Source: Flavobacteriaceae bacterium (GTDB lineage: Bacteria > Bacteroidota > Bacteroidia > Flavobacteriales > Flavobacteriaceae). Taken from it: a stretch of 39,294 nt of DNA. The notes beneath the pieces were generated by a model. It searched no databases. It saw nothing but the letters and a program-made list of their open reading frames with translations, and was not told the DNA's origin. Of the stretch, positions 39,187 to 39,294 are shown piece after piece; within the stretch, counting starts at the first letter, position 1; each line of letters opens with the position of its first letter. The stretch spans positions 1 to 39,294 of the forward strand of contig CANCPC010000011.1 of the NCBI GenBank assembly GCA_947379965.1. Reading direction: 5' to 3'. The translations under genes and the position numbers were made by a program.

Positions 39187-39294
39187 CAAAAGTTCAATTT
39201 ACCTCGATTTTTTTAAGGCATTTCCGTTAACGTCCCCGCGCTACAAGTAGTTTGTGACTAAATTAAGCCCTATTTTCGGACTTGCCAAATCTTC
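39187..39294. other. Right-edge segment, unassigned
   Basis: About 108 bases follow higA. From 39222 the DNA is GC-richer (TTAACGTCCCCGCGCTACAAG). On the minus strand a frame enters from the window edge and reads EDLASPKIGLNLVTNYL to TAG at 39241-39243. This could be the end of a gene lying outside the window or a fragment of a dispersed repeat. The window does not decide. Confidence 0.3.

Noticed and set aside
1-39294. CRISPR array, tRNA or rRNA genes, prophage or integrase
   Set aside because: No regularly spaced direct repeats, cloverleaf-like or rRNA-like sequence, and no integrase or phage structural gene was seen.

Overview
The window is AT-rich, densely packed chromosomal DNA. It is almost certainly from a Flavobacterium-like member of the Bacteroidota. 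Reasons: a fused CcoN-CcoO cbb3 oxidase gene; 2TM-domain/LytTR signalling; DUF5606, pRiA4b ORF-3-like and DUF349 proteins; no obvious Shine-Dalgarno sequences; and many start-proximal promoters of the flavobacterial form TTG-N17-19-TAnnTTTG. Most of the window looks like core genome. The last ~3 kb is accessory.

Layout. 1-3.8 kb: a gene cut by the left edge, a small Cys/His protein, a YejK/NdpA-type nucleoid-associated protein, an acidic pRiA4b ORF-3-like protein and a hexapeptide sugar acetyltransferase. 3.9-6.1 kb: a LytS-type kinase ending in a 2TM domain, a separate 2TM protein and a LytTR response regulator. 6.2-10.2 kb (minus strand): CDP-alcohol phosphatidyltransferase, haem A synthase, CCA-adding enzyme and a Sua5/YrdC enzyme, separated by palindromic dispersed repeats. 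10.5-16.2 kb: a lipopolysaccharide-type cluster with an LpxL-like acyltransferase, a NodB-type deacetylase, and GT2, two GT4 and GT9 glycosyltransferases. 16.5-22.8 kb: dapD, a small antitoxin with a wrecked ParE-like toxin, ruvX, a FUSC membrane protein, def, a DUF5606 protein and mazG.

22.9-34 kb is the most coherent block: an fnr-like regulator, ccoI, ccoS, ccoNO fusion, ccoQ, a one-haem ccoP, ccoG, fixH/ccoH, a DsbD/SafE-like membrane protein, and convergent hemN. Near-identical palindromes (ATGAYAAWTRTCAT-like) stand before ccoI, ccoS and hemN. Each lies 35.5-36.5 bp from its centre to the end of a TAnnTTTG element. This is the geometry of a class II Fnr activation site. At the fnr gene itself the shared palindrome lies about 12 bp closer to the promoter, which suggests repression. 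The block therefore reads as a self-contained low-oxygen regulon: oxidase, copper loading, assembly, and oxygen-independent haem synthesis. The ccoI gene also carries two in-frame peptide inserts that look like captured dispersed repeats.

34.1-36.1 kb: a DUF349 protein. 36.1-39.3 kb: accessory DNA with a VOC protein, a DoxX-like protein, a broken parDE pair, an intact higBA pair with a probably leaderless promoter, and spacers that look like repeat debris. No tRNA, rRNA, CRISPR array or intact insertion sequence was seen. I found no clearly new multi-gene system. The best leads are the Fnr operator architecture, the repeat-derived inserts in CcoI and the decayed toxin-antitoxin loci.
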